A DNA stretch of 64,000 bases from Maridesulfovibrio ferrireducens (lineage in GTDB: Bacteria; Desulfobacterota; Desulfovibrionia; Desulfovibrionales; Desulfovibrionaceae): positions 1 to 64,000 of the forward strand of contig NZ_JAEINN010000008.1 in the NCBI RefSeq assembly GCF_016342405.1. The letters are read 5' to 3'. Under the pieces are notes generated by a model. The model ran no database searches. It was not told the DNA's origin and saw only the letters and a list, made by a program, of their open reading frames with translations. A program made the translations under genes and the position numbers. Shown one piece after another: positions 1-8,360 of the stretch (position 1 is the first letter of the stretch; the number at the start of each line of letters is the position of its first letter).

Positions 1-105
1 AGTATATGTCAAAGAACAAGGGCTAAGCTTATATCATCAGGACTTCTTTTAAAAGATGGAGCCTATGTGACGCTTACGTATCTGTTGGGCGTTGGAAAAA
101 TATAA
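1..105 (+). CDS. C-terminal tail of an upstream ORF (partial)
   Basis: Frame 1 is open from the first base and stops at TAA 103-105, giving 34 residues that end LLGVGKI. No family can be recognised from so short a tail. It lies 16 bases before the next gene in the same direction, so the two may share a transcript. It could equally be a chance open stretch. Confidence 0.3.
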   Translation, partial: SICQRTRAKLISSGLLLKDGAYVTLTYLLGVGKI

Positions 106-121
106 TTCAAGGTAAATACAT

Positions 122-2605
122 ATGCGTTACAGATATGCTCTTTTTGATGACGACAGAGTTGAATGCTTCGAGGATGACCCGCAGGTTCGCAAAAATTTAA
201 TTTGGAGTGGAGCTAAAGCTTTTAGCGTCTATGCCTTTTCGGGGCGGTTGGGGAATTCCGTTTCTCCGTCTTTTGTTTTGGGTGATTTACATATGTACTT
301 TCCTTTCCATAAAACTGAATTTTTTATTGATATATTATACCGGTATAGGGTTCCTCATTCTGCGATACATGTTTACAAACATTATGGGCTTCACGAACTT
401 GTTGTTTCTGAGGAGGCTTTTAGAGGAGATCTTCCGTATGCCAACAGGATAGAGATAGATAATAGTTTGAGGGAATACTTTGATGCTTCCCCTAGTAAGG
501 ATAGATATTCTACAATTGAAGGGTGGAACGTCTTATTTACTAATTTTGAGATGTTGGGTTTAGAAAGCAATGTCTCTCTGAGTAGTTTAAGCAAAAAATA
601 CAATCGAGAAACCTCTTCTGGTGTATCTTTGCTGCATACTCTTTTTTTGAGTTTTAACTTTAAAGTGAATAAGGGCGTGAATCCTTTTCCTCAAGATAAA
701 ATATACTTGAAACAGTGTGGTGTTCTTCGTGGACTTTTAAGTTCAGAATTCATATCAAGCTTTGAATTTTGCACATTTAGCAATTTGTTCAAAGATGGCA
801 GAGTTGGATTGAGCAAGTTTTTGAATGAATCAAGGCGTTTTGAAAGGGATGGTGAAGATTATAGTGAGGAGTTGGTGGGGGATATAACAGATACTCCATT
901 GTGGTGTTGCGATGTTCCTAAATTTTTAGCTGAGAAAGGCTCCACTCTTAAATGTAAAGGTTCTTGTGGGGTTTCCACGCCAGAGGCTTTTATTTATGCT
1001 GCGTATCCTCCTGAGTTGGTGACTTTGAATGAGAAGCATGGGGGTTTCTTGCTTACTCGTACGGGTCTTTTTGTGAAAACTGATGATTTTATGGGGGGCA
1101 CTGTTAAAATTTGCCCTCCAATCTGGGTGGAGGAGTGCCATTCTGGGATTTTAAATGGGTTCGGCGCACGTACTGTTGTTTTTTATGATATTGACGGCAA
1201 TCGTAAGTCGTTAACAATCGACGAAAGGGATTTGGATAGCCCTAAACTTTTTGCTTTGCTACGCAGCCATAGGTTTGAATGTCCTACCGGAAAAACGGAA
1301 AAAGGGCTTTTGCGAGAATTTTTGTTACAGCAGTATCCAAAGCGCGATAATCCTGAAGCGGCTGTTGCTGTAAGGGCGTCTGGGTGGCAAAAAAAAGGCT
1401 TTGTTTTTCCCCTCTCTGAATTTCGATCTCCTTCCTACAGGCTAAAATCCGTCATTCTTCCACCTGAGTCTATTGATAATTTAAGGTTTGACCGATTCGA
1501 TTATAAGAGAAATTGGAGCCCAGAAGAAGAGCTAGCTGCATGTTTTTCGCTTATCTCGCCACTGCTTAACTTTATCAAATCTAAGGGTATTTGTTTGCAT
1601 TTTCATGGAGGATCAAAGCAGAACAGAGATTCAATTCTCAGCGCAGTAAATTATGTATGGGGAGATGTGTTAATTCCTAAGGTTTGTTCGGCTGACGATC
1701 TTAAGAATAATGTTGTCGCTTTAAAGAAATTACATACGGACCTTCCTCTTTGTGTTTGTGAAGTGGGGGAGGCAAATGAGGCGCAGAAGAAGATGCGAAC
1801 CTTTCTTCGTCGCTATTTTTTGGGAAGAAAGGGGGCTGATGAAGGTATTCACGGTGTTGTGATATCAACAGGTAATATGCCACTTGCTCCCGAGAAAGAT
1901 CGTAGGATGGGGCGGAACGGGTATGTTCATCAAAAGAATGTTTTGTTAATTGATATTCCCGTTGGAGCAATTGATTTTTCTATCTATGAAAAATTGCCTG
2001 CGGATTTCAGTCAGATGGCTGTACAGAAGATACAAGAGAACAAAGAACGGTTTGCTGAGGTCCTCAAATCCGTTCACAAAGAATTTAAGTGCCAACTGGT
2101 GGTCAGAAGCTCTTCAAAATTTTTTGCTGAAATTGTCCGTATTTTCTCAATGGTTTATTGTGCGGAATACTATTTGATTGGAGATAAAGAGCTCGCGGTG
2201 CCCACGTGTTTTGGTGCTGCGTCGTTAAGGCACATAGGATTTGTTCGCAAATTAGATTTAGAAGCCAATTATTTTATGCCCGAAGCTAGGCATTTATTCG
2301 GAGTTTGTGGTCAAATATTTAGCTTGGGTTTTGTTCTGGTCATATCTAGCTTGGGCCCTTCGTTGCCTAAGCTTAATTTTATTGCGACTAAAAGCTATAT
2401 AATAATAGCAGCTGATGATTTTAAAGAGCTATATGGGGAAAATTTTCCGTTCGGAACTTATACGGCCTGGCTTAAAAGGAAGAATGTCTTGAAGCCTTTT
2501 AAGGGAGGTGATTTGTGCGGTGTTCACCATTTTCCGAAGCTTAATAAATCTGTACGGAGTTATAAAGTTATCTTGAAAAAATTATATCAACTCGCGCAGA
2601 ACTGA
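122..2605 (+). CDS. DUF927-like protein with a degenerate P-loop
   Basis: 827 residues. Residues about 310-650 follow the layout of DUF927 (a helicase/ATPase-like domain common in phage and plasmid primase-type proteins): a beta-rich lead-in (GLFVKTDDFMGG, then WVEECHSG and a DIDGNRKSLTI segment), the GWQKKGFVFP block near 421-430, a P-loop position at 495-505, a Walker B-like segment LPLCVCEVGEAN at 541-552 and an ISTGN segment at 581-585. Where the family normally has GxSGxGKT, this protein has GGSKQNRDS, without the Lys-Thr pair, and the Walker B Asp is Cys. It is therefore probably not an ordinary ATPase. The N-terminal 300 residues match nothing I recognise; Cys262, Cys263, Cys278 and Cys282 might bind metal. 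No primase domain is visible. Family assignment is inference from motif order; the function is unknown. Confidence 0.6.
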   Translation: MRYRYALFDDDRVECFEDDPQVRKNLIWSGAKAFSVYAFSGRLGNSVSPSFVLGDLHMYFPFHKTEFFIDILYRYRVPHSAIHVYKHYGLHELVVSEEAFRGDLPYANRIEIDNSLREYFDASPSKDRYSTIEGWNVLFTNFEMLGLESNVSLSSLSKKYNRETSSGVSLLHTLFLSFNFKVNKGVNPFPQDKIYLKQCGVLRGLLSSEFISSFEFCTFSNLFKDGRVGLSKFLNESRRFERDGEDYSEELVGDITDTPLWCCDVPKFLAEKGSTLKCKGSCGVSTPEAFIYAAYPPELVTLNEKHGGFLLTRTGLFVKTDDFMGGTVKICPPIWVEECHSGILNGFGARTVVFYDIDGNRKSLTIDERDLDSPKLFALLRSHRFECPTGKTEKGLLREFLLQQYPKRDNPEAAVAVRASGWQKKGFVFPLSEFRSPSYRLKSVILPPESIDNLRFDRFDYKRNWSPEEELAACFSLISPLLNFIKSKGICLHFHGGSKQNRDSILSAVNYVWGDVLIPKVCSADDLKNNVVALKKLHTDLPLCVCEVGEANEAQKKMRTFLRRYFLGRKGADEGIHGVVISTGNMPLAPEKDRRMGRNGYVHQKNVLLIDIPVGAIDFSIYEKLPADFSQMAVQKIQENKERFAEVLKSVHKEFKCQLVVRSSSKFFAEIVRIFSMVYCAEYYLIGDKELAVPTCFGAASLRHIGFVRKLDLEANYFMPEARHLFGVCGQIFSLGFVLVISSLGPSLPKLNFIATKSYIIIAADDFKELYGENFPFGTYTAWLKRKNVLKPFKGGDLCGVHHFPKLNKSVRSYKVILKKLYQLAQN

Positions 2606-3018
2606 GCAAAGGGTATGGCTATTTTGCTGTGGTAATTTTTTGGTCAGTTGTTATGTCTGTTGGATTTGATTCTTTCTAGTATAATATTCAGTAACTTTGC
2701 CATGAAATGATCTCGACGGACTGATTTATAGGTATTCTTAAATTTAATCCACGTTCCATATTTAGCATTTACTTTGAATGTTTTTTTATTCTTCATTCTT
2801 TCACAAAATATATTATTGTCTCAACATTATTCATAATAGTTAAGGATTGATGATGGTTGATTTGTGTATTTTGTTGTTCATATTACAGCATTTTACTAAT
2901 TTAATTCTAAAATGTAATAGTATGATTGTATTAATTGATAATAAATTAAAAGTGATTTATTATTTGAATTAAAATGGAATTATATTTGATTCTAATGTTA
3001 ACTTGTGAGGGGGAGTGA
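2606..3018. other. AT-rich intergenic region with an inverted repeat
   Basis: About 410 bases without a convincing gene. Base composition is strongly AT. A perfect 9-bp inverted repeat, ataataaat and atttattat separated by 8 bases, sits at 2938-2963, about 55 bases before the next start codon, and could be an operator for the downstream DNA-binding-like protein. No terminator is evident after the upstream gene. Confidence 0.4.
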
Positions 3019-3465
3019 ATGTCGATATATCACAGGATTAAGGGTTACAAAGATAGTCATCCAAAGCTTAAGTCGACCACAATCAGGGCGACAGAAGCCT
3101 GTCTGAAAAGGGTAAAAAAATTTGCAAAGGTTAATGGAATTGGCGAAGGTGTTGCATTATGGATTCTTGTGGAAGAGGCGCTCGAAGGAACTGATGAATC
3201 TCAAAAAACAGTGGACCCTATAGAAGATTTACGCGCTGAGGTTGCCTCCCTTAAGCAGGAAGTTGTATCAATGTGTGAGCGTATGAGAGATTTTGTTGAG
3301 GGCTCTAACGAGGTTTCGAATTTTGATAAATCAAAGGACTCAGATCGGGAAGAAGAAGGGGAAGCATCGCCTGCTACTGATGAAGAAAATGCTGAGAAGA
3401 CCCTAAAAGAACCCGAAACTCGCCAACAATATGCAAGCGTGGTATCTAGGCCTCTAAAAAAATGA
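3019..3465 (+). CDS. Small protein, possible ribbon-helix-helix, acidic C-terminus
   Basis: 148 residues, preceded by a strong ribosome binding site (gagggggag, 8 bases before ATG). Residues 18-56 (STTIRATEACLKRVKKFAK, then a helix ending LVEEALEG) read like a short beta strand followed by two helices, the pattern of ribbon-helix-helix DNA-binding proteins. A predicted coiled coil follows (IEDLRAEVASLKQEV), then an acidic, low-complexity tail. Its stop overlaps the Fic start by 4 bases (ATGA), so the two are translationally coupled. That arrangement is the one expected for an antitoxin or regulator in front of a Fic enzyme, but no known Fic antitoxin (VbhA-like) motif is present. Real gene likely, role uncertain. 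Confidence 0.6.
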   Translation: MSIYHRIKGYKDSHPKLKSTTIRATEACLKRVKKFAKVNGIGEGVALWILVEEALEGTDESQKTVDPIEDLRAEVASLKQEVVSMCERMRDFVEGSNEVSNFDKSKDSDREEEGEASPATDEENAEKTLKEPETRQQYASVVSRPLKK

Positions 3466-4211
3466 ACACACAAAACCTAGACATCCTTAAATCTCGCCTC
3501 GACGCACACAGGCCGCTTCCGCCCGAGGTGGTAAAGAACCTGCGTGAGGATTTGTCTGTACGCTGGACTTACAACTCCAACGCAATTGAAGGGAACACGC
3601 TTACGCTTCAGGAAACTAAAGTCGTACTTGAGGGGATAACTGTTGGCGGCAAGTCTATTGTTGAACATCTTGAAGCTATCAACCATGCTCAGGCTATCAA
3701 TCTTGTCTATGATCTAGCAGAACAGGGTGAGCTTCTTTCAGTTCATGCTATCAAAGAAATTCACAGCCTTATTCTGAAAAGCATTGATGATAAGAACGCT
3801 GGAGCTTTTCGTACAGTGAATGTGACTATTTCAGGTGCTGAACATGTTCCACCTAGTTTTTTGAATATACAGGATGAGATGGACAGCTTTATGAATTGGT
3901 GCGAAGGCGATGGAACTAGTCTTCATGTTGTCGAATGTACCGCCAGAGGTCACGTTGATTTCGTAAAGATTCATCCGTTTGCAGATGGTAATGGGCGTAC
4001 TGCTAGATTGTTAATGAACCTTGAACTTATGAAAGGTGGATTTCCGCCGGTTGTGTTTCAAGCTTCGGAGCGCTTAGCGTATTATGAGGGGCTTGAAGAC
4101 GCTTGTGTGAAGTCAGACTATGAATCGTTTCTAGAAACGACTGAGAGGCTGGTTGTTGACAGTTTCAAGCCGTATTGGTTTGCATTGGGGTTGAGTAAGG
4201 AAGGATTGTAA
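3462..4211 (+). CDS. Fic family protein (AMPylation-type)
   Basis: 249 residues. The Fic active-site motif HPFADGNGRTAR is intact at about residues 168-179, including the catalytic His, the Asp/Glu-position Asp, the Gly-x-Gly anion hole and the terminal Arg. Fic enzymes transfer AMP or related groups from nucleotides to protein hydroxyls. An N-terminal SNAIEGN at about 39-45 matches the [S/T]xxxE[G/N] inhibitory helix motif, placing it among self-inhibited class II Fic proteins. The protein is short and has no winged-helix C-terminal extension. It overlaps the upstream small gene by 4 bases. Target protein unknown. Confidence 0.9.
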   Translation: MNTQNLDILKSRLDAHRPLPPEVVKNLREDLSVRWTYNSNAIEGNTLTLQETKVVLEGITVGGKSIVEHLEAINHAQAINLVYDLAEQGELLSVHAIKEIHSLILKSIDDKNAGAFRTVNVTISGAEHVPPSFLNIQDEMDSFMNWCEGDGTSLHVVECTARGHVDFVKIHPFADGNGRTARLLMNLELMKGGFPPVVFQASERLAYYEGLEDACVKSDYESFLETTERLVVDSFKPYWFALGLSKEGL

Positions 4212-4249
4212 TCGTCGAAGTAATCTTAAAGTTCTGAAAGAATTTCATA

Positions 4250-4284
4250 GTACCGTACTGTTGATAAACAGTGCGGTATTTTTT
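4250..4284 (+). terminator. Rho-independent terminator after fic
   Basis: An 11-bp stem (gtaccgtactg with cagtgcggtat, one G-T pair), an 8-base loop and a T run beginning at 4279 follow the Fic stop codon by about 40 bases. Confidence 0.75.
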
Positions 4285-4396
4285 ATGTGGTCGGGAATTT
4301 CGCTTAAAATAGGAAAAAAGAGGCTTCGAATGTGCTTTTCTGTCCTGTTCAAACTCACAGATTGTCACAGAAAATCACTCTCCATAGCCGTTTAAA

Positions 4397-4417
4397 TGGG
4401 GACAGAGTGGGGACAGA
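4397..4417. repeat. Tandem 10-bp repeat tggggacaga
   Basis: Two identical copies of tggggacaga lie at 4397-4406 and 4408-4417, just outside the terminator of the tRNA-Leu gene. Position at the junction between the accessory stretch and the tRNA suggests the edge of an integrated element, but no second copy of the tRNA end is inside the window. Confidence 0.5.
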
Positions 4418-4432
4418 ATCAACTTTAGCCAT

Positions 4433-4478
4433 AAAAAAAGGGTCTACAAACAATCCTAAAATTGTTCGTAAACCCTTG
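4433..4478 (-). terminator. Rho-independent terminator of tRNA-Leu
   Basis: Read on the minus strand, a 15-base stem with one or two mismatches (4440-4454 pairs with 4461-4475) closes on a 6-base loop and runs into seven T residues (A run at 4433-4439 on the plus strand). It begins 13 bases after the tRNA CCA end. Confidence 0.75.
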
Positions 4479-4487
4479 ATTTAACCG

Positions 4488-4574
4488 TGGTACCCAGAAC
4501 GAGACTTGAACTCGTACAAGCCGAAGCTCGAGGGATTTTAAGTCCCTTGCGTCTACCAATTCCGCCATCCGGGC
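4488..4574 (-). tRNA. tRNA-Leu (anticodon TAA)
   Basis: 87 nt including an encoded CCA. The 7-bp acceptor stem begins GCCCGGA, the anticodon loop reads around TTAA with TAA as anticodon, a long variable arm typical of a type II tRNA is present (ctcgagcttcggcttg), and the T arm carries gttcaag. Its 3' side faces the accessory stretch at 1-4480. Confidence 0.95.
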
Positions 4575-4586
4575 ACGGAGTAAAGT

Positions 4587-4615
4587 TATCTATACTGAGT
4601 CTGCTAACTAGTCAA
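4587..4615 (-). promoter_or_regulatory. Sigma-70-type promoter of tRNA-Leu
   Basis: On the minus strand TTGACT (4610-4615) and TAGATA (4587-4592) are separated by 17 bases, and the -10 box ends 13 bases from the tRNA 5' end. Confidence 0.65.
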
Positions 4616-4629
4616 GAAACATTAGCTTA

Positions 4630-6327
4630 TTATAGTAATTTTTTTATTTCAAGGTAGTTTTTGAAAAGTCTAGGGCTGATACGCGAGAATTTATCCATAT
4701 CTGAAACAATTTCTAAGCCCGGTATAATTGCGCGGGTTACGGGGATTTCTAGATCTTTACGGGTCAGATCCACGTAGATTGGATAGTAATTGTTTTTAGT
4801 AAGGAGGGTTTCAAGCACCATCACATCACCTTCTGTGCTTCCTGTCGACAGGTCTGGAAGGTCTTCCAGTTTGCGGACTGGCAATCCTTCGGGACATGGT
4901 GAGGTTGCGGGGCCGGGGAAGGGGTACGGAACTTCTGTCAGAGCAGAAAGGAGCGCCCTTTTGCCATCAAGATTACACCCGCCGCCTTTGTTGATGTCAC
5001 CTCGTTTGCCGACAGCAAATGCGCGGTAGCAGGGAACTCCGAGCTCGGAAGTCATATCTTGAAACCAGACATGAATTCCTGAATCTTCCAAATCAGCTAG
5101 ATGCTTTTTGATTTCGGCATTATCACTTTCAATTCTGAAACATTTTTCTTTGTCAAAAAGGATTGTTGAGTCTGAATCGCGCTCGAGCACTTCGAGAAGT
5201 CCGCTGAGCTGTGCTTCGGCAAAGGTGTTGCCAGAGGCCAGTCCTGTGGAACTAAGGCCGCTGAACAGGTTTTGCTCATCAAGGTTGCAAAAGAGAAATA
5301 CATGTTGCACAGGAATCAAAATTTCTTCGTATTCTGTGCCGTTGAATCTGTCCGCTTCCATCCACCAGAGAGATTGTCCTTCGTAAGGATATTCCAGAGA
5401 TAAAGTGGAAGGGTCAAGAGCTTTGCAGTCTTTTGACACCTCTTCGTAAGTTCCTTTAACAATTGGATAAGGATCAACTCTGTTAAGAACTCCGGCTTTG
5501 CCTATGCTTCCGTAGGAGCTTACTCTTTCTACCACTTCCATGGCGCAGGAAACCTGAGCATCGATAAGAGAGAAGCCGCGACCATAACTGGTTTGAATTG
5601 CATCCAGTGAGTTTGATAATGAGCCGTTATCGGTTTTTGTTTTAACCTGCCAATGTTGAAGTACCGCCGCAGGGCTTAGGCAGCCTTTCTGGCGCATTTG
5701 CTGGCCAAGGAAAACATCTAAGGCTTCTAGCTGCTTCATTGCGTGAGTTGTTACTTCGATTGTCGAGGCGCGTTCTTTCGCTGGAGGTAATTTTCCCTCT
5801 TTTTCAAGTGACGTTTTGACCGTTGAGGCTTCAATTGACTCTTTAACTGGAAGTTCTTCGTTCTTATATAAAAGAGGAAGCCCGGTTTCTTCGGGGCTTG
5901 GCAGGTCTTCGTGTTCTTCCATGTTTGCAGATAAAACCAAAGTCCATTGATTGTGCAACGGTTGATCCGCTAAGAGGTGAGAGCGAAGGTGCAGTGTCGG
6001 AGTGATATCTTTAAGCTCTTGCGCGTCGAAATCTTTTTCAATCTGTTCTTTTAATGAAACCAGCTTCGGGTGGGTGAGGCAGGCTTCATAAATCAGTGCA
6101 GCGAGCACTTTTTTATTAGGATCTCCCTTTATTTCGGTGATTAATTTTTCGATTTTGCGTGTGCGGTGTTTTCCGAGCATGTCGAGCATGTGGTGGTGCA
6201 TAAATTCGTCATATGGGTGTTTTTCCAGATGATTTAATACATCGGAAAAACTTAAGTTCGGTACAGGGAACGCCGCGAAGCAGCCAGTTCCTGAAAGAGT
6301 ATCCATAAGTTTAAGCTGGTAACGCAT
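4630..6327 (-). CDS. YcaO-like protein with unknown N-terminal region
   Basis: 565 residues from the ATG at 6327, chosen because aaggaaatat stands directly before it; an upstream ATG would add 12 residues with no ribosome binding site. The C-terminal part (about 235-560) is a YcaO domain: AMEVVERVSSYGS (262-274) and LLEVLERDSDS (377-387) carry the conserved glutamates and Arg used to bind Mg-ATP in this superfamily. YcaO proteins activate amide carbonyls with ATP to make azolines or thioamides, and E. coli YcaO supports ribosomal S12 thiomethylation. The N-terminal 230 residues are helical, with an acidic/Pro-rich linker at 138-190, and match no partner domain I know. No TfuA, E1-like or precursor peptide gene is next to it, so the substrate cannot be inferred. 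Confidence 0.85.
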   Translation of the reverse strand: MRYQLKLMDTLSGTGCFAAFPVPNLSFSDVLNHLEKHPYDEFMHHHMLDMLGKHRTRKIEKLITEIKGDPNKKVLAALIYEACLTHPKLVSLKEQIEKDFDAQELKDITPTLHLRSHLLADQPLHNQWTLVLSANMEEHEDLPSPEETGLPLLYKNEELPVKESIEASTVKTSLEKEGKLPPAKERASTIEVTTHAMKQLEALDVFLGQQMRQKGCLSPAAVLQHWQVKTKTDNGSLSNSLDAIQTSYGRGFSLIDAQVSCAMEVVERVSSYGSIGKAGVLNRVDPYPIVKGTYEEVSKDCKALDPSTLSLEYPYEGQSLWWMEADRFNGTEYEEILIPVQHVFLFCNLDEQNLFSGLSSTGLASGNTFAEAQLSGLLEVLERDSDSTILFDKEKCFRIESDNAEIKKHLADLEDSGIHVWFQDMTSELGVPCYRAFAVGKRGDINKGGGCNLDGKRALLSALTEVPYPFPGPATSPCPEGLPVRKLEDLPDLSTGSTEGDVMVLETLLTKNNYYPIYVDLTRKDLEIPVTRAIIPGLEIVSDMDKFSRISPRLFKNYLEIKKLL

Positions 6328-6444
6328 ATATTTCCTTGGTTTTGCTGAAAAACAGCATCTCATGTTGATAATTAAATATGTAACCGCTATTCTGTTCGGA
6401 CCGAGATGTTAGGATATTTAAGCCCGCAAGTGAAGTAGGTAAAT

Positions 6445-7122
6445 ATGGTTAAACGTGATTGGTTAAAAAGTAGAACTTTTTGGCATGGAGTTATAGTAGT
6501 ACTGGTGGTGGGAGTTTTGTCTTTTACCGCTGAAAAATATGGAGAAGGGCACCTTAGCTCTCTTGTTAATTGGGTCGAAGCAAGTGGTAATTTTGCTCCG
6601 GTAATTTTTGTTTTGATAAATGTGTTCGGACTGGCGTTTGTTCTTCCGCAGACTTTGTTCACCGTTGTTGCTGGGGTGCTTTTCGGAACGTTTAAAGGAG
6701 CGCTCTTGAGTCTTGCTGGAATGGGCGCAGGTTCTGCATTGGCGTTTCTGCTTGGGCGTTTTGTTTTCAGGAAAACTATTTTACAGAAATTAGGTTCAAA
6801 TACATATTTTATAGATCTGGAAAAGCTCAGTAAGAGCCACCCGTTGAAAGTATTGGCCTTAAGTCGGATTGTGCCTGTAGTGCCTTATTCAATGGCCAAT
6901 TATCTTTGGTCTGTAACAGGCGTGAGGTTTATTCCGTTTTTGGTTATGAGCGTATTTTGTCTTATACCTGAAACAGTCTTTTTAACTGCGGGCGGGCATC
7001 TGCTTAAGGCCGGGGTGACGAAAGGAACCGTCAACTTAGAATTGATTGCTGTTTTAATTGTTGCCGGAGCAGTTATTTTTTTTCTTGCAAAGGCTGTTCA
7101 GAAAAGTTTGAAAGAATCTTGA
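6445..7122 (+). CDS. TVP38/TMEM64 (VTT domain) membrane protein
   Basis: 225 residues with a hydrophobic helix at 12-28 and several further membrane segments. The VTT/DedA-like core includes FGLAFVLPQTLFTVVAGVLFG, a GAGSALAFLLGRF segment and the Arg-Ile-Val-Pro-Val-Val-Pro-Tyr motif near 146-153 that marks this family. DedA/TVP38 proteins act at the cytoplasmic membrane; some are lipid scramblases or undecaprenyl phosphate flippases. It is divergent from the YcaO gene on its left and convergent with the binding-protein gene on its right, so it is probably a single-gene unit. Confidence 0.85.
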   Translation: MVKRDWLKSRTFWHGVIVVLVVGVLSFTAEKYGEGHLSSLVNWVEASGNFAPVIFVLINVFGLAFVLPQTLFTVVAGVLFGTFKGALLSLAGMGAGSALAFLLGRFVFRKTILQKLGSNTYFIDLEKLSKSHPLKVLALSRIVPVVPYSMANYLWSVTGVRFIPFLVMSVFCLIPETVFLTAGGHLLKAGVTKGTVNLELIAVLIVAGAVIFFLAKAVQKSLKES

Positions 7123-7134
7123 TAAGTTAGAATA

Positions 7135-8358
7135 TTATTGCATTTCGGCCGCTAAAGAAATTTGCCCTGCGTCAGATTGAATAATGTAGAGCGGTTTTTG
7201 TACACTTCCGTTTTTAAAAGATATCTCACCTGAAACTCCTTTGAATTTATTAACAGCTGGAAGGTTGGTTCTTATGTTTACGGAAGGATTTCCTGTTGTT
7301 CCGGCTGCATGCGCGAGCAGAAGAATAGAGTCAAAACCGAGAGCAGCATAACCTGTTTGCGGCTGTTCACCGAATAATTCCGTATAGGCTTTTACAAATA
7401 GTTTAACGAGATTGTTTTCACGGGTGAGGCTTGCCTGTGATGCAAAAATAATATTTCCAGACCATGAGGCAATGGTTTTTTTCATGGCTACCATGTCAAA
7501 GCTTGTTCCGCCGACTATGTTGTAAGCCATTTCTTTTTCTTTCATGAGATTCAGCAATTTAGCGCTGACTTTTGCCGAAGCGAAAATTACGACAGCTTCA
7601 ATTTCCTGAATTTCAGGAGGAGGCGTGCGTTTTTGGGTAATAATTGCCGCGCCTTCATCTATATAATTGCTGACCCCGATAGCATCCTCCGTCTTTTTGC
7701 TGTCTGACTGCGGTAGGGGTGCTAGTGCTTCAATGGCCTTCATGATGAATGATAAATCAGGGTTCGGCTCTGTTATGCGCATTTCTGAAAGGATAGTTCC
7801 GCCTTTTGTTTTGAAATTAGCGGAGAAGCTTTCAGCCTGTTTTGCTGTCGAGTCATTCATATCAGAACGGATTAGAAAAATATTTTCAGCTTGAAGTGTT
7901 GCAAAAGTGTATTTTGCTAAGTCTGTGCCGATTTTATTGTCTGACACTGCCAATGTGAAAGTGTCAGGTGTTTCGGGAGTGGTAAGGCTGTTTAGCTGCG
8001 CACCTGTGCATAGGAAAGGAAGTTGTGCTGTTTGAAAAACTGGCGCTGCCGAGAGTGCTGCGTTTTCTGAAATAATGCCTGTTGTGGCCATAATTCCTTT
8101 TGTTGCAGTCAATTTATGGACGGCTTGTATTATTTCCAGAGGTTCGTTTGTGATTGATTCGCATTCAAGTTTAATCTTTAAATTTTGGTTTGAATCATTG
8201 AACTTTTTGACGGCAAGTATAGCTCCGTTCATAGCCTCCTGCGCGGTAAGGGCATTTTCTCCTTTGGTCTCTAAAATCGTACCAAATACTAAGTCTTGCG
8301 CTGAAACTGTTGAAGAAAATGAAAATAGAAGGGCAATCGTCAATAGTATGATTTTCAT
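7135..8358 (-). CDS. Periplasmic type I substrate-binding protein (LivJ/amino-acid-type)
   Basis: 407 residues from the ATG at 8358, which has a GGAG 7 bases upstream; the earlier GTG at 8364 lacks that spacing. An N-terminal signal peptide (MKIILLTIALLFSFSSTVSAQ) is followed by a two-lobed Peripla_BP_6 fold: FGTILETKGENALTAQEAMNGAILAVKKFN at the start and a GYAALGFDSILLLAHA segment near the end are family hallmarks. Such proteins deliver ligands to ABC importers or act as receptors. No permease or ATPase gene is nearby. Instead it follows the patatin gene, whose stop lies only 2 bases before this start, so the pair form an operon. Ligand unknown. Confidence 0.8.
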   Translation of the reverse strand: MKIILLTIALLFSFSSTVSAQDLVFGTILETKGENALTAQEAMNGAILAVKKFNDSNQNLKIKLECESITNEPLEIIQAVHKLTATKGIMATTGIISENAALSAAPVFQTAQLPFLCTGAQLNSLTTPETPDTFTLAVSDNKIGTDLAKYTFATLQAENIFLIRSDMNDSTAKQAESFSANFKTKGGTILSEMRITEPNPDLSFIMKAIEALAPLPQSDSKKTEDAIGVSNYIDEGAAIITQKRTPPPEIQEIEAVVIFASAKVSAKLLNLMKEKEMAYNIVGGTSFDMVAMKKTIASWSGNIIFASQASLTRENNLVKLFVKAYTELFGEQPQTGYAALGFDSILLLAHAAGTTGNPSVNIRTNLPAVNKFKGVSGEISFKNGSVQKPLYIIQSDAGQISLAAEMQ

Positions 8359-8360
8359 GA

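Noticed and set aside
4212-4480. Integrase remnant reading WGQSGDR in the tandem repeat
   Set aside because: Only seven residues in one frame, no integrase motif nearby; kept as a repeat only.
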